Position numbers and translations under genes: made by a program. The notes under the pieces are model-generated. The model saw only the letters and a program-made list of their open reading frames with translations, searched no databases and was not told where the DNA came from. Below, piece after piece: positions 1 to 7,224 of a DNA stretch of 11,430 bases; the stretch's first letter is position 1, and each line of letters begins with the position of its first letter. The DNA comes from JADHUC01 sp964617665 (lineage in GTDB: Bacteria > Planctomycetota > Planctomycetia > Pirellulales > Pirellulaceae), in assembly GCA_964617665.1 (NCBI GenBank), contig CAZUAH010000448.1, forward strand, positions 1-11,430. Reading direction: 5' to 3'.

Positions 1-1194
1 ACGGCCGAGATTATCTGGATGAGCGAACGCGACGGTTGGAACCATCTGTACCTGTACGACGCGAAAGCCGGCGAGGTCAAAAACCAGATTACTCGCGGCC
101 AATGGGTCGTACGCGGCGTGGAGCGCGTGGACGATGAAGAGCGACAAATCTGGTTCCGCGCCGGTGGGATCCGCCCCGAACAGGATCCCTATTACGTGCA
201 TCTTTGCCGTGTGAACTTCGATGGCACTGGGCTTACGATACTGACTGAAGGTGATGGAAACCACAAATGGGAATTCTCGCCAGATCGACGGTTCTTTATC
301 GACCGCTGGTCGCGTGTGGACCAGCCGACGGTTATTGAATTGCGCCGCACCACAGACGGCAGCTTGGTATGCGAGTTGGAACGAGCCGACTGGAGCGCAC
401 TTCGCGCTACCGGCTGGCAACCGCCGCAACGTTTCGTCGCGAAGGGCCGTGACGTCGAGACGGACATCTACGGCATCATCGTGCGACCAACCAACTTTGA
501 CTCTACTCGCAAGTATCCGATTATCGAGAAGATCTATGCGGGGCCGCACAGTGCATTTGTGCCGAAGTCTTTCGGACTCTTGAGCGACTTGTACGCCATG
601 GCGGAACTTGGCTTTATCGTTGTCCAGATTGACGGCATGGGGACGTCACATCGCTCGAAAGCGTTTCACGATGTGTGCTGGAAGAACCTGGGCGACTCAG
701 GCTTCCCCGATCGTATCGCCTGGATCAAGGCCGCCGCAGCCGAGTATTCGGAAATGGACGTGACTCGTGTCGGCATCTACGGCGGCTCTGCCGGCGGCCA
801 AAGCGCCCTGCGCGGACTGCTAGTGCACGGTGACTTCTACAAAGCCGGCGCAGCGGATTGTGGTTGCCATGACAATCGCATGGACAAGATATGGTGGAAC
901 GAACTCTGGATGGGCTGGCCCGTGGGACCGCACTACGCGGAACAGTCGAATGTCACGCAGGCTCATCGGCTACAGGGCAAGCTGCTGCTGACCGTTGGCG
1001 AGCTTGACCGCAACGTGGATCCAGCGTCAACGATGCAGGTGGTCGACGCATTGATCAAAGCGGACAAGGACTTCGAGATGCTAGTGGTTCCCGGCGCCGG
1101 CCACGGAGTCGGAGAGCGCCCCTACGCCAAACGCCGCCGCGCCGATTTCTTTGTGCGGCACCTCTTGGCCGTCGAACCAAGATGGGTACCCTGA
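1..1194 (+). CDS. S9-family serine peptidase (prolyl oligopeptidase / DPP-IV-like), 5' end cut off
   Basis: This is a peptidase that would cleave short peptides, often after proline, probably in the periplasm or outside the cell; the export signal is not visible because the N-terminus lies outside the window. The frame is open from base 1 (TAEIIWMSERDGWNHLYLYD), so the ATG at 19 is internal. The first ~130 residues resemble the end of the DPP-IV beta-propeller ('SERDGWNHLYLYD', 'FSPDRRFFID'). The rest is the alpha/beta-hydrolase domain. In the visible fragment (397 aa) the catalytic triad is complete: Ser263 in GGSAGG, Asp336 in GELDRNVD (aligned with ADDNV of DPP-IV), and His368 in GAGHGVGE. 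Full-length relatives have about 700-800 aa, so roughly half is visible. It ends 27 bp before the convergent gene. The family call is firm; the exact substrate cannot be read from the sequence. Confidence 0.92.
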   Translation, partial: TAEIIWMSERDGWNHLYLYDAKAGEVKNQITRGQWVVRGVERVDDEERQIWFRAGGIRPEQDPYYVHLCRVNFDGTGLTILTEGDGNHKWEFSPDRRFFIDRWSRVDQPTVIELRRTTDGSLVCELERADWSALRATGWQPPQRFVAKGRDVETDIYGIIVRPTNFDSTRKYPIIEKIYAGPHSAFVPKSFGLLSDLYAMAELGFIVVQIDGMGTSHRSKAFHDVCWKNLGDSGFPDRIAWIKAAAAEYSEMDVTRVGIYGGSAGGQSALRGLLVHGDFYKAGAADCGCHDNRMDKIWWNELWMGWPVGPHYAEQSNVTQAHRLQGKLLLTVGELDRNVDPASTMQVVDALIKADKDFEMLVVPGAGHGVGERPYAKRRRADFFVRHLLAVEPRWVP

Positions 1195-1221
1195 CGATGC
1201 GGTTCAATCTCAATCCCGGAA

Positions 1222-1668
1222 TCACCGTAGCCGGCGGATTCGATGACACAATGTCCTATGCCGCAAGGTTCGTGGCCGTGAGGCAATCCTCCGGCAGCCT
1301 CGCAGACGGCACTTCTTCCTAGAGGTTTCTGCTGCAACTGACGTGGGCGGCGCGACGGTTTCCGGAGCAACAGCCTCCAGCGGCAAATCGCTGGGCGAAC
1401 GCTCGGTCGGTTCCTCTGCCTTGGGCGAAGACGAGGCTCTTTCGCCTGGCGCCGACTCGCTGGGCTCATCCGCCATAGCCAGTTCGTCACTAAGTGTGGG
1501 CTCCTCGACTAATGCCGACGATACAGCCTTCCGCACCGCATCCGCAGGTTCCGATGGTCGCGAAATCGGACCTTCTCGATCACCAGTCACTGCAGCCGAG
1601 TTAACGGCAAGGCCGCATCCGACTGCCGTCAGACAGCATCCAGCAACGGCCAACACAATGCCCTTCAT
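1222..1668 (-). CDS. Small putative lipoprotein, Ser/Pro/Glu/Ala-rich; C-terminus possibly frameshifted
   Basis: No family is recognised. The 148-aa reading begins with a signal-like stretch (MKGIVLAVAGCCLTAVGC) whose Cys18 could be the lipidation site; 'AVGC' is an acceptable but not ideal lipobox. The body is low-complexity, acidic and rich in Ser, Pro, Glu and Ala, typical of a disordered spacer on a surface lipoprotein. The start at 1668 is chosen because a perfect GGAGGG lies 7 nt upstream; the frame is open further up to 1791 but without such a site. The last ~33 residues turn abruptly Arg/Cys-rich (RKKCRLRGCRRIASRPR), unlike the rest, which suggests a lost frame. A one-base shift near 1322 would give an acidic tail (EEVPSARLPEDCLTATNLAA) ending at 1256. 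It is convergent with the S9 peptidase and divergent from the HEAT gene. It could also be non-coding; the ribosome site and signal peptide are the main support. Confidence 0.45.
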   Translation of the reverse strand: MKGIVLAVAGCCLTAVGCGLAVNSAAVTGDREGPISRPSEPADAVRKAVSSALVEEPTLSDELAMADEPSESAPGERASSSPKAEEPTERSPSDLPLEAVAPETVAPPTSVAAETSRKKCRLRGCRRIASRPRTLRHRTLCHRIRRLR

Positions 1669-1675
1669 TTCGCGT

Positions 1676-1681
1676 CCCTCC
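1676..1681 (-). promoter_or_regulatory. Ribosome binding site GGAGGG of the putative lipoprotein gene
   Basis: On the minus strand GGAGGG lies 7 nt before the ATG at 1668. It decides the start in favour of the signal-peptide-bearing Met over the upstream in-frame one at 1791. Confidence 0.55.
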
Positions 1682-1728
1682 ATTCGAAAGCCAAAACAAC
1701 GATCCATCAGGCTGTAAGTCAACCGTTC

Positions 1729-1757
1729 ATATTGCCAAACGACCATGCAATTGTCAA
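1729..1757 (-). promoter_or_regulatory. Weak candidate sigma70-type promoter for the lipoprotein gene
   Basis: A perfect TTGACA (1757 down to 1752) is followed after 17 nt by CAATAT (1734-1729), a poor -10 box matching TATAAT at only three positions. It lies about 60 bp upstream of the start at 1668. The position is right but the -10 is weak, so this is only a candidate. Confidence 0.22.
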
Positions 1758-1850
1758 AGAGTACCACCTCGATTGCATCGCAAAATGGCAACGATCAGCG
1801 TTGTTTTTTCCATCGCCTCTGTGTGATGTTTGGGGTAGACTCATTGATGA

Positions 1851-1870
1851 CCATGGACCCGGGTTCATGG
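1851..1870. promoter_or_regulatory. 20-bp near-perfect palindrome, possible operator
   Basis: CCATGGACCCGGGTTCATGG reads the same on both strands apart from one mismatched pair (G1856/T1865). It sits in the divergent gap, 73 bp before the HEAT-protein start and about 180 bp from the lipoprotein start. Its symmetry fits a dimeric regulator binding site. Nothing identifies the regulator, and no second copy was noticed in the window. Confidence 0.3.
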
Positions 1871-1942
1871 AGCCGAGGTTGACGACAGCCATTGCCGTTT
1901 TGGCGGCCAGTCAACTACTCCTGGGCGAACTGGGATGCCGGC

Positions 1943-2998
1943 ATGACAAAAGACCGCATACCAAGGTTTGGACCACTGTTCTGGGGCACGCTAACCATAG
2001 CGTGTGTGCTGATCATCGCGTACGTCGGGTGGCGTCTGTATCCGTCTATCTATGATATCTATGACGGATGGAAGCAGCAGTCGCTGATCCGAGAACTGGC
2101 CGATAGTGACAGTCAGATTCGGGAGAAAGCCGTCAGCCAACTGCAGGACCGAGGTGAAGATCTAATGCTTCACCTGGTTGACCTGCTTGATCACACAGAC
2201 GCCAACGTGCGCGCTTTCGCGGCAAACGAGACAATCTGGCGACAGCCAAAGCCCCAGGAAGCGATCAAGCCGCTAGTCCGTTTACTCAACGACGAAAACG
2301 AACAGGTTCGCTGGTCCGCCGCATACGCTTTGGGAGATTTTGGCCTCTACGCAAGTCCCGATTTGACGGATGAAGAAGAAACGGCGGTAGAAGCACTCTG
2401 CATGAGCTTGAGCGACAGGGAGGAGCGCGTACGCGAGGCCTGCGTCTATGCTCTCGTGGAATTTGGTGCGAAGTCGGCGAGGACGAAACCGGCAATCCTG
2501 ACAGCCCTTGGAGACGAAGACATGTCCGTGCGCTTGGAGGCGGCATCTGGATTGCTGACGATCGACTCGCAGTACGAAGCAAGGGCGGTGTCAGTTCTGG
2601 TGCAGGGGCTTTCCGCGAAGAATGCCGAGGATCGAAGGCGTGCGGTCTACTATCTTGGGAATCTAGGCCCCCGCGCCAGATTCGCCGTTCCGGCACTTGT
2701 CGACACGCTGGGCGATACGGATCGCGAGATTGGGAACGCGGCAGCGGGAGCGTTGGCCGATATCGGTCCCGATGCTGCGACCGTAGTTCCGGCACTCGCT
2801 CGAACGGTCCAGGACGACTCGGACTATCTCATGCGATGCGACGCTGCGTCGGCCCTTTCGAGAATGGGCCCAATGGCGAGAACGGCGATCCCGTCGCTGG
2901 CGAAGGTACTCGACGAAGGCGGCCTCCTCTCGGAGATTGCCGCAGATGCGATCTACAAAATTGACCGAGACGCCGCAACAAGACTCGGAATACGATGA
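1943..2998 (+). CDS. Membrane-anchored HEAT-repeat protein
   Basis: This 351-aa protein has one N-terminal membrane segment (about residues 12-34, FWGTLTIACVLIIAYVGW) followed by alpha-helical HEAT/PBS-lyase-type repeats over nearly its whole length. There are about seven repeats, with recurring signatures such as 'LVDLLDHTDANVRAFAA', 'LVRLLNDENEQVRWSAAYALGDFG', 'LCMSLSDREERVREACVYAL' and 'LVDTLGDTDREIGNAAAGALADIG'. HEAT solenoids bind other proteins and have no catalytic residues; the partner here is unknown. The anchor suggests the solenoid lies on one face of the cytoplasmic membrane. I chose the ATG at 1943, directly before the basic-then-hydrophobic N-terminus; the frame can be extended to a TTG at 1892 with less support, and no clear ribosome site marks either. 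It is the first of four plus-strand genes. Confidence 0.88.
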   Translation: MTKDRIPRFGPLFWGTLTIACVLIIAYVGWRLYPSIYDIYDGWKQQSLIRELADSDSQIREKAVSQLQDRGEDLMLHLVDLLDHTDANVRAFAANETIWRQPKPQEAIKPLVRLLNDENEQVRWSAAYALGDFGLYASPDLTDEEETAVEALCMSLSDREERVREACVYALVEFGAKSARTKPAILTALGDEDMSVRLEAASGLLTIDSQYEARAVSVLVQGLSAKNAEDRRRAVYYLGNLGPRARFAVPALVDTLGDTDREIGNAAAGALADIGPDAATVVPALARTVQDDSDYLMRCDAASALSRMGPMARTAIPSLAKVLDEGGLLSEIAADAIYKIDRDAATRLGIR

Positions 2999-3104
2999 GC
3001 GTGTGGCATTGTGCGACTGCACCCGCATTCTGATATCGCTAGAATGGACAAGTAGGCCCCATCGGTTCGACGCTCTGTTGCTACGTTTCGAGGGCTGAAC
3101 TACC

Positions 3105-3431
3105 GTGAAATATCGACTCCGGACCTTGTTCCTTTTGACGACCATATGTGCACTGGCCTTCGGTGTGCTCTCGTGGCATCCGCCGGTCCAAGTAGCCATA
3201 CTCTGTCTGTGTGCTATTTCCTTCTGGATTGGGGTTGTGCTTCTGGTGGCTGGCGCCATCCTGCAGGGGCGTCATGCCAACCTGTTTCGAGATGCAGTGT
3301 CTGGCGCAGTCGCTTCGTTGGGTCTCGTCATTGCAGCCATGTCTATCGCCGTGGCCGCGGTCATAGTGATACTGCTTGTCGTGATTGCGGCTGCCAGCTT
3401 CTTGGGAGTCGGCCAGGAATTCCGCTGGTAG
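3105..3431 (+). CDS. Small multi-pass membrane protein with planctomycete-type N-terminal anchor (GTG start)
   Basis: No function is recognised. This 108-aa protein starts with GTG and reads (M)KYRLRTLFLLTTICALAFGV, a version of the 'FSLRTLL' opening common in planctomycete hypothetical proteins. It is almost entirely hydrophobic: segments at about residues 7-24 and 28-50, then a long hydrophobic stretch around 64-102 that could hold one or two helices, separated by a short basic loop (LQGRHANLFRD). A GAGGG sequence at 3090-3094 lies 10 nt before the GTG and supports this start. It lies 106 bp after the HEAT gene and 36 bp before the LRR gene, whose N-terminus carries the same kind of anchor. 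The continuous hydrophobic pattern makes it more than a chance frame. Confidence 0.72.
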   Translation: MKYRLRTLFLLTTICALAFGVLSWHPPVQVAILCLCAISFWIGVVLLVAGAILQGRHANLFRDAVSGAVASLGLVIAAMSIAVAAVIVILLVVIAAASFLGVGQEFRW

Positions 3432-3467
3432 TGCCGTTTCGGTTTTCGGCATTGTGGGGCTGAGAGA

Positions 3468-4175
3468 ATGTGCGGAATCGCGGATGTATCGTCCACGCGA
3501 AAACGACGCCGCTGGTACCGGTTCAGCCTCAGGTCGCTGTTTGTGTTGACCCTTCTCGCGGCAGTCGCGTTTGCCTACCACGCTCATCGACTGAGGCGTT
3601 ACGAACGGCAGCAGCGTGCGGAGAATACGATCCGTTCGATAGGCGGAGGTGTTCACATCTCGCGTCGGCCGCCCGTTTGGTGGCAGAGGCTTGCCGGTCC
3701 AGCTCACACAACCTGCGGCAAGACACAGGTCGTCTTCTGCGAAGGCTGGGGGCCGGAACTCGGGGACGCGAAACTTGCGGTGCTCGCGAAACATCTACCG
3801 AATCTTCCACAGGGCAAGCGACTCGTACTTGGCCAGGCATTCCGTGACGGCACCGAGTCGAGGATTTGGCTCTGGACCGATCCTTTGCCCAATCACGCCG
3901 AGTATCTGCGGAACCAACCTCCGTGGGTCGACACGGAAATCACCGATCGAGGGCTTGCGCACCTGAGCCGATTGACAGATTTGGAGGGATTGGTGATCCA
4001 AGGCAGTCGGATTACTGACAAGGGGCTGGAGTATCTGCGTAAATTGACGAACCTGAAGCACCTCTGGCTCGTTAACACCAGTGTTTCTCAGCATGGTGTC
4101 CAACGCCTGCGAGCGGCGTTGCCGAATTGCGAAATAGCCGCAATGCAGAGAGAAGACGATGAGCGACTGGATTAG
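3468..4175 (+). CDS. Membrane-anchored leucine-rich-repeat protein
   Basis: This 235-aa protein has a basic N-terminus and the anchor 'RRWYRFSLRSLFVLTLLAAVAFAYHAH' in shortened terms YRFSLRSLF plus a membrane helix at about residues 17-38. A helix-breaking linker follows (RRYERQQRAENTIRSIGGGVH), in which the 'IxxIGG' stretch recurs in planctomycete LRR proteins. At least two clear repeats lie near the C-terminus: 'EITDRGLAHLSRLTDLEGL' and 'RITDKGLEYLRKLTNLKHL', with a third partial one, ending in 'LRAALPNCEI', the usual closing motif of this group. LRR arcs bind proteins; the ligand is unknown and the repeat region is short. The ATG at 3468 lacks a strong ribosome site, but a later start would lose the anchor. 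It follows the small membrane protein by 36 bp, so the two are probably cotranscribed. Confidence 0.85.
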   Translation: MCGIADVSSTRKRRRWYRFSLRSLFVLTLLAAVAFAYHAHRLRRYERQQRAENTIRSIGGGVHISRRPPVWWQRLAGPAHTTCGKTQVVFCEGWGPELGDAKLAVLAKHLPNLPQGKRLVLGQAFRDGTESRIWLWTDPLPNHAEYLRNQPPWVDTEITDRGLAHLSRLTDLEGLVIQGSRITDKGLEYLRKLTNLKHLWLVNTSVSQHGVQRLRAALPNCEIAAMQREDDERLD

Positions 4176-4228
4176 ATCATATAATGGCGTCAGTTGGGGT
4201 GTATACGACAGAATCCTGAAAGCGTATG

Positions 4229-4234
4229 AAGGAG
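4229..4234 (+). promoter_or_regulatory. Ribosome binding site AAGGAG deciding the start at 4240
   Basis: AAGGAG lies 5 nt before the ATG at 4240. The frame is open from 4159, but that upstream ATG overlaps the end of the LRR gene and would bury the signal peptide, so 4240 is preferred. Confidence 0.75.
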
Positions 4235-4239
4235 ACGTC

Positions 4240-5709
4240 ATGACGTATTCGAAAAGAAGGCTGGTGACGGCGGTTGTTCTCGTGACTTTTGCGTCTTCGC
4301 TGTTGGGGACGAGCTTGGTCGCCGCAGCTGATCAGAAGGACGAAGTGGGCACGACCAAGAGCCCTTTGCCGCCCGAAGCATCCCTTCCTGCGCCGGGGCC
4401 GGACAAGGGAGGGCTGGCTTCGCTGTACCCTGGCGACGAGGGGATCGAACGTGATCCGCGAGTTCTTTATGTCGATGATTTCGAGACCGGCACAGTCGAC
4501 GAGATCGGTGCTCGTTGGGGAAGCATCAGCAGGAAGGACAATATCGCTCTGTCAGAGGACATCCACGGCAATTCTCCGGGCAACAAGTCGGTCCACATCT
4601 CGAAGAACGGCCACCTGTACACGCACACCAAGGGCGCGGACACCATGTACGCCCGTTTCTACGTCAAGTTCCACGAGAAGACCGGCTACGTCCATCATTT
4701 TGTTCATCTGGTTGCCGATCGAACGCCGACGCCGTGGCCGAAGGGCGGCGCTGGCGAAACGCCGCCGGGCGATGCCAAGTTCTCCACGGGCATAGAACCC
4801 TCGGGCCGGTGGGGCAAGTATCCACCGCCGGGGATCTGGAACTTCTACACCTACTGGCACGAAATGAAAAGCAAATGGGGCTCGGTCTATGAGGGCAAGC
4901 CCAAACTGATCGAGCCGGGACGCTGGTATTGTGTCGAAGCGATGCTGAAGGCCAACTCCAGTCCGGACAAGGCCGACGGCGAACAGGCGTTCTGGGTGGA
5001 CGGCGAACTGTATGGCCGGTTCACCGGCTTCCGATGGCGAACAACGGACAAACTGAAGATCAACAGTTTCTGGCTTCTCTTCTACAACACGGATCAGCCT
5101 GCTCGGCACAACAAGGATCCGAATCCGGAAAGCCGAGTCATGGAAGTCTGGTTCGACGATGTCGTGGTCGCCACCGAATACATCGGGCCGGTCAGCGGCC
5201 GACCAGGCAGAGGCAAGAAGAAGGCGATACCCTCCAAAAGCGCGCTCTTGACACCTGGCCTGCTCACCCCTGAGCCTGGACGGGCCGTGTATGTGCAGAA
5301 ATTCGAAGACGGCCCAGATAACTTCGAGGGCGGTTCGATAGCCGACGACGGAGTAGACGGCTCGAAGGCTTACTCTTTCCCTCCCAATGGTGTGTCGATC
5401 TGGGACACGTATTCGACGCCCGTGCGAGAATCAACAACCATCCGATTCAAACTCAAACCGCTGTGTGATGCTCGCACGGTGAACATATTGATTTGGTCGA
5501 AGAAACACAAGGACAACTGCCGCTACAACGTGACAGGACTGCAAAAGGGGCGGTGGCGAGATGTGAAGTTTCGAGCGATCGAAGCCCGCGTCGGCTGGGG
5601 CAGAAAAGGTCCAAGCCTCGAAGGTGATGTGCTGGACAACATCAAGCTGTTGTATGAAGGTGGCGAGTCGGATCGGATATTGTTGGACGACTTCGAGGTC
5701 CGTGAATAG
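4240..5709 (+). CDS. Secreted two-domain beta-sandwich protein, possibly polysaccharide lyase- or lectin-like
   Basis: This 489-aa protein has a Sec signal peptide (KRRLVTAVVLVTFASSLLG, likely cleaved after LVAAA30) and a Pro-rich linker to about residue 70. Domain 1 (about 74-320) opens with 'VLYVDDFETG' and closes with 'VMEVWFDDVVVATEYIG', the first and last strands expected of a concanavalin-like jelly roll. Between them are many aromatic and charged positions (GIWNFYTYWHEM, 'PGRWYCVEAML', 'DGEQAFWVDGEL'), as in polysaccharide-lyase or glucanase-type sandwiches. Domain 2 (about 348-489) repeats the pattern with 'VYVQKFEDG' and 'RILLDDFEV' and resembles a carbohydrate-binding module. No catalytic residues can be assigned, so an enzyme or a pure binding protein are both possible. 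It lies 64 bp after the LRR gene and is convergent with the dipeptidase gene, whose stop is 27 bp away. Confidence 0.75.
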   Translation: MTYSKRRLVTAVVLVTFASSLLGTSLVAAADQKDEVGTTKSPLPPEASLPAPGPDKGGLASLYPGDEGIERDPRVLYVDDFETGTVDEIGARWGSISRKDNIALSEDIHGNSPGNKSVHISKNGHLYTHTKGADTMYARFYVKFHEKTGYVHHFVHLVADRTPTPWPKGGAGETPPGDAKFSTGIEPSGRWGKYPPPGIWNFYTYWHEMKSKWGSVYEGKPKLIEPGRWYCVEAMLKANSSPDKADGEQAFWVDGELYGRFTGFRWRTTDKLKINSFWLLFYNTDQPARHNKDPNPESRVMEVWFDDVVVATEYIGPVSGRPGRGKKKAIPSKSALLTPGLLTPEPGRAVYVQKFEDGPDNFEGGSIADDGVDGSKAYSFPPNGVSIWDTYSTPVRESTTIRFKLKPLCDARTVNILIWSKKHKDNCRYNVTGLQKGRWRDVKFRAIEARVGWGRKGPSLEGDVLDNIKLLYEGGESDRILLDDFEVRE

Positions 5710-5736
5710 ACGCAACATACAATTCTGCGCCGTTGC

Positions 5737-7167
5737 TTAGCGGTCCTGAGTGAACTTCGCTGTCATTCGATCGGCTTCTCGACATGCTCGGTCGGCGACT
5801 TCTGCGCAGTACCTGGTAAGGTGCGCGCGGGCTGCGTCGCGGTCGGTTTGCCACAACTCGAGTGCCTTGCGTTGGACCATTGGTTGACTCTCAAACAGCT
5901 CGCGCTCAAACGCCGCTTGGGCCGCACGGATATCCGCGATACGGTTACCGAAGTCTTGGCACACCACATCCTGCAAGCGTTTGAATCTCCACCATGCTAG
6001 TGTCAGGTCTATGTCGAATGTACCCGCAGGCGGTTCGAAGTGATGGTCCACTGATACCGCTTGCTCTAGTGTCGCCGGCCTGGAATAGTCTGGCGGCGCA
6101 GATGTGACACCAAGGTACCACGGCGTCAACAGACTGGCGTATGGTGCGGCTGTGGTACGCCAGTAGACACAGCCGATAGCAGCCGGCATGTCCGCACGAA
6201 GCTGGAGCACGGTTCCTTCTTGCGTGACCGGAGTGCATAACGGCACGGGACCTCCTGTATCGCGGAGTATCTCCAGTACCGCCGCCACCGTCATCTTGCT
6301 TTGCGGTTTCACGCCAAAGGAAAGGACTTCATCGGACGGCTCGGGAGCATCGCATCCCATGGCCAGTTGCCGGCCGCGCAGACGCCGCAGATCGGGCTGA
6401 TCAATCGGTCGAACACCATAGGCCTTGCGGAAATTGAACTTCTCGCCCCTGTCCGGGCCGTACCAACCACGCTTGACGGCGTAGTCGACCAAATCGGGCG
6501 CGGCCATGAAGTTGGCTGTGTCTGATAGATCTACTTCGCCGATAATGTGGACGTTTGGCAGGATGACGACCCGGTCGTCGGGTGCGCGACGAGCGACCCA
6601 TCGCCTGCCTCGCACGGCCGCGAACAACCAAGCCTCGCGGGCATCGGCAATCACGTAGGTTCTGCCCGAATGAGCGTAACCGAATCGCTCGACCAATGCG
6701 CCCGCCACGCGAACGCCGTCACGGGCGGTCTTCGCTCTTTCGACCACCAGTCGGCGAAGCATGTACCCGATCCCACCGTCGCGGATTTCGCCGCGCGCGA
6801 CGAGTGCGTCGTAATCATCTTCGCGTGTTCGGCACGAATCACTGGCAACTGCCACGCCCCATTCGTTCACATACGCATCGCTGAACTCGATCCCAGGGTT
6901 TTCGCTCCACAAGAACGACCACGTCTCGGGAACCTGTTCCAACCGGCCACCGCGGCGAAGTTGTACTACCGCGTCCTTGGAAAAACTCCGACGAGGAATC
7001 CGTCGAAAATTCAGGATTCGTCGACCACCATTCTGTTCGTTATGGCCCACCAGCACCGAGCCGTCGGCCGACGCTTCTCGGCCCACAATCACCGCATAGC
7101 AGGCCCAGACGCGCCCCGGCAAACAGCAAGTGATCAACAGAATGGCAATCAGCAAACGAATTGACAC
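5737..7167 (-). CDS. Secreted C69-family dipeptidase (PepD/U34 type)
   Basis: C69 enzymes are N-terminal-nucleophile hydrolases that split dipeptides with broad specificity; the nucleophile is a cysteine that must become residue 1. With the GTG start at 7167 the product has 476 aa, usual for the family. Residues 1-22 form a signal peptide (SIRLLIAILLITCCLPGRVWA) and Cys23 follows at once, leading into 'YAVIVGREASADGSVLVGHNEQ', the family's N-terminal signature. 'YVNEWGVAVASDSCRT', 'IGYMLRRLVVERAKTARDGV' and 'YVIADAREAWLFAAVRG' match the core. Cleavage after VWA would export the enzyme and expose the nucleophile in one step. The start is set by AGGAG 6 nt upstream; a TTG at 7188 in the same frame lies upstream of that site. 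It follows the symporter gene by 57 bp on the same strand. Confidence 0.88.
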   Translation of the reverse strand: MSIRLLIAILLITCCLPGRVWACYAVIVGREASADGSVLVGHNEQNGGRRILNFRRIPRRSFSKDAVVQLRRGGRLEQVPETWSFLWSENPGIEFSDAYVNEWGVAVASDSCRTREDDYDALVARGEIRDGGIGYMLRRLVVERAKTARDGVRVAGALVERFGYAHSGRTYVIADAREAWLFAAVRGRRWVARRAPDDRVVILPNVHIIGEVDLSDTANFMAAPDLVDYAVKRGWYGPDRGEKFNFRKAYGVRPIDQPDLRRLRGRQLAMGCDAPEPSDEVLSFGVKPQSKMTVAAVLEILRDTGGPVPLCTPVTQEGTVLQLRADMPAAIGCVYWRTTAAPYASLLTPWYLGVTSAPPDYSRPATLEQAVSVDHHFEPPAGTFDIDLTLAWWRFKRLQDVVCQDFGNRIADIRAAQAAFERELFESQPMVQRKALELWQTDRDAARAHLTRYCAEVADRACREADRMTAKFTQDR

Positions 7168-7173
7168 GGCATT

Positions 7174-7178
7174 CTCCT
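7174..7178 (-). promoter_or_regulatory. Ribosome binding site AGGAG deciding the GTG start of the dipeptidase gene
   Basis: On the minus strand AGGAG lies 6 nt before the GTG at 7167. An ATG inside the spacer is out of frame and the upstream TTG at 7188 would translate through this site, so GTG is the likely start. Confidence 0.65.
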
Positions 7179-7181
7179 GAC

Positions 7182-7194
7182 GCGGCAAAGCCGC
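7182..7194 (-). other. Short hairpin between symporter stop and dipeptidase ribosome site
   Basis: GCGGC-AAA-GCCGC (read on the plus strand) gives a 5-bp GC stem with a 3-nt loop, 3 nt upstream of the dipeptidase ribosome site in the 57-bp gap. It might affect mRNA stability or translation of the second gene. No U-run follows it, so it is not a classical terminator, and a stem this short can arise by chance. Confidence 0.3.
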
Positions 7195-7224
7195 AACCGA
7201 GCGTAGGGCACGAGATCAAGCTCT

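Noticed and set aside
1867..2055. ATG-started frame overlapping the HEAT gene start, with a lipoprotein-like opening (MEPRLTTAIAVLAASQLLLG)
   Set aside because: It overlaps the HEAT gene in another frame, has no ribosome site, and soon loses any protein-like character. The signal-like stretch is most likely chance.
3009..3045. TAGAAT at 3040-3045 as the -10 box of a promoter before the small membrane protein
   Set aside because: There is no -35 box at a fitting distance (a TTG sequence is 25 nt away), so the match alone is not enough.
3081..3794. 237-codon open frame on the minus strand, antisense to the small membrane protein and the LRR gene
   Set aside because: It is a shadow of the plus-strand coding frames; its composition is protein-unlike and no domain is visible.
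5710..5736. GCAAC / GTTGC inverted repeat between the convergent stops, as a possible terminator
   Set aside because: The stem is only 5 bp with a 15-nt loop and no T-run on either strand, so it is well within chance.
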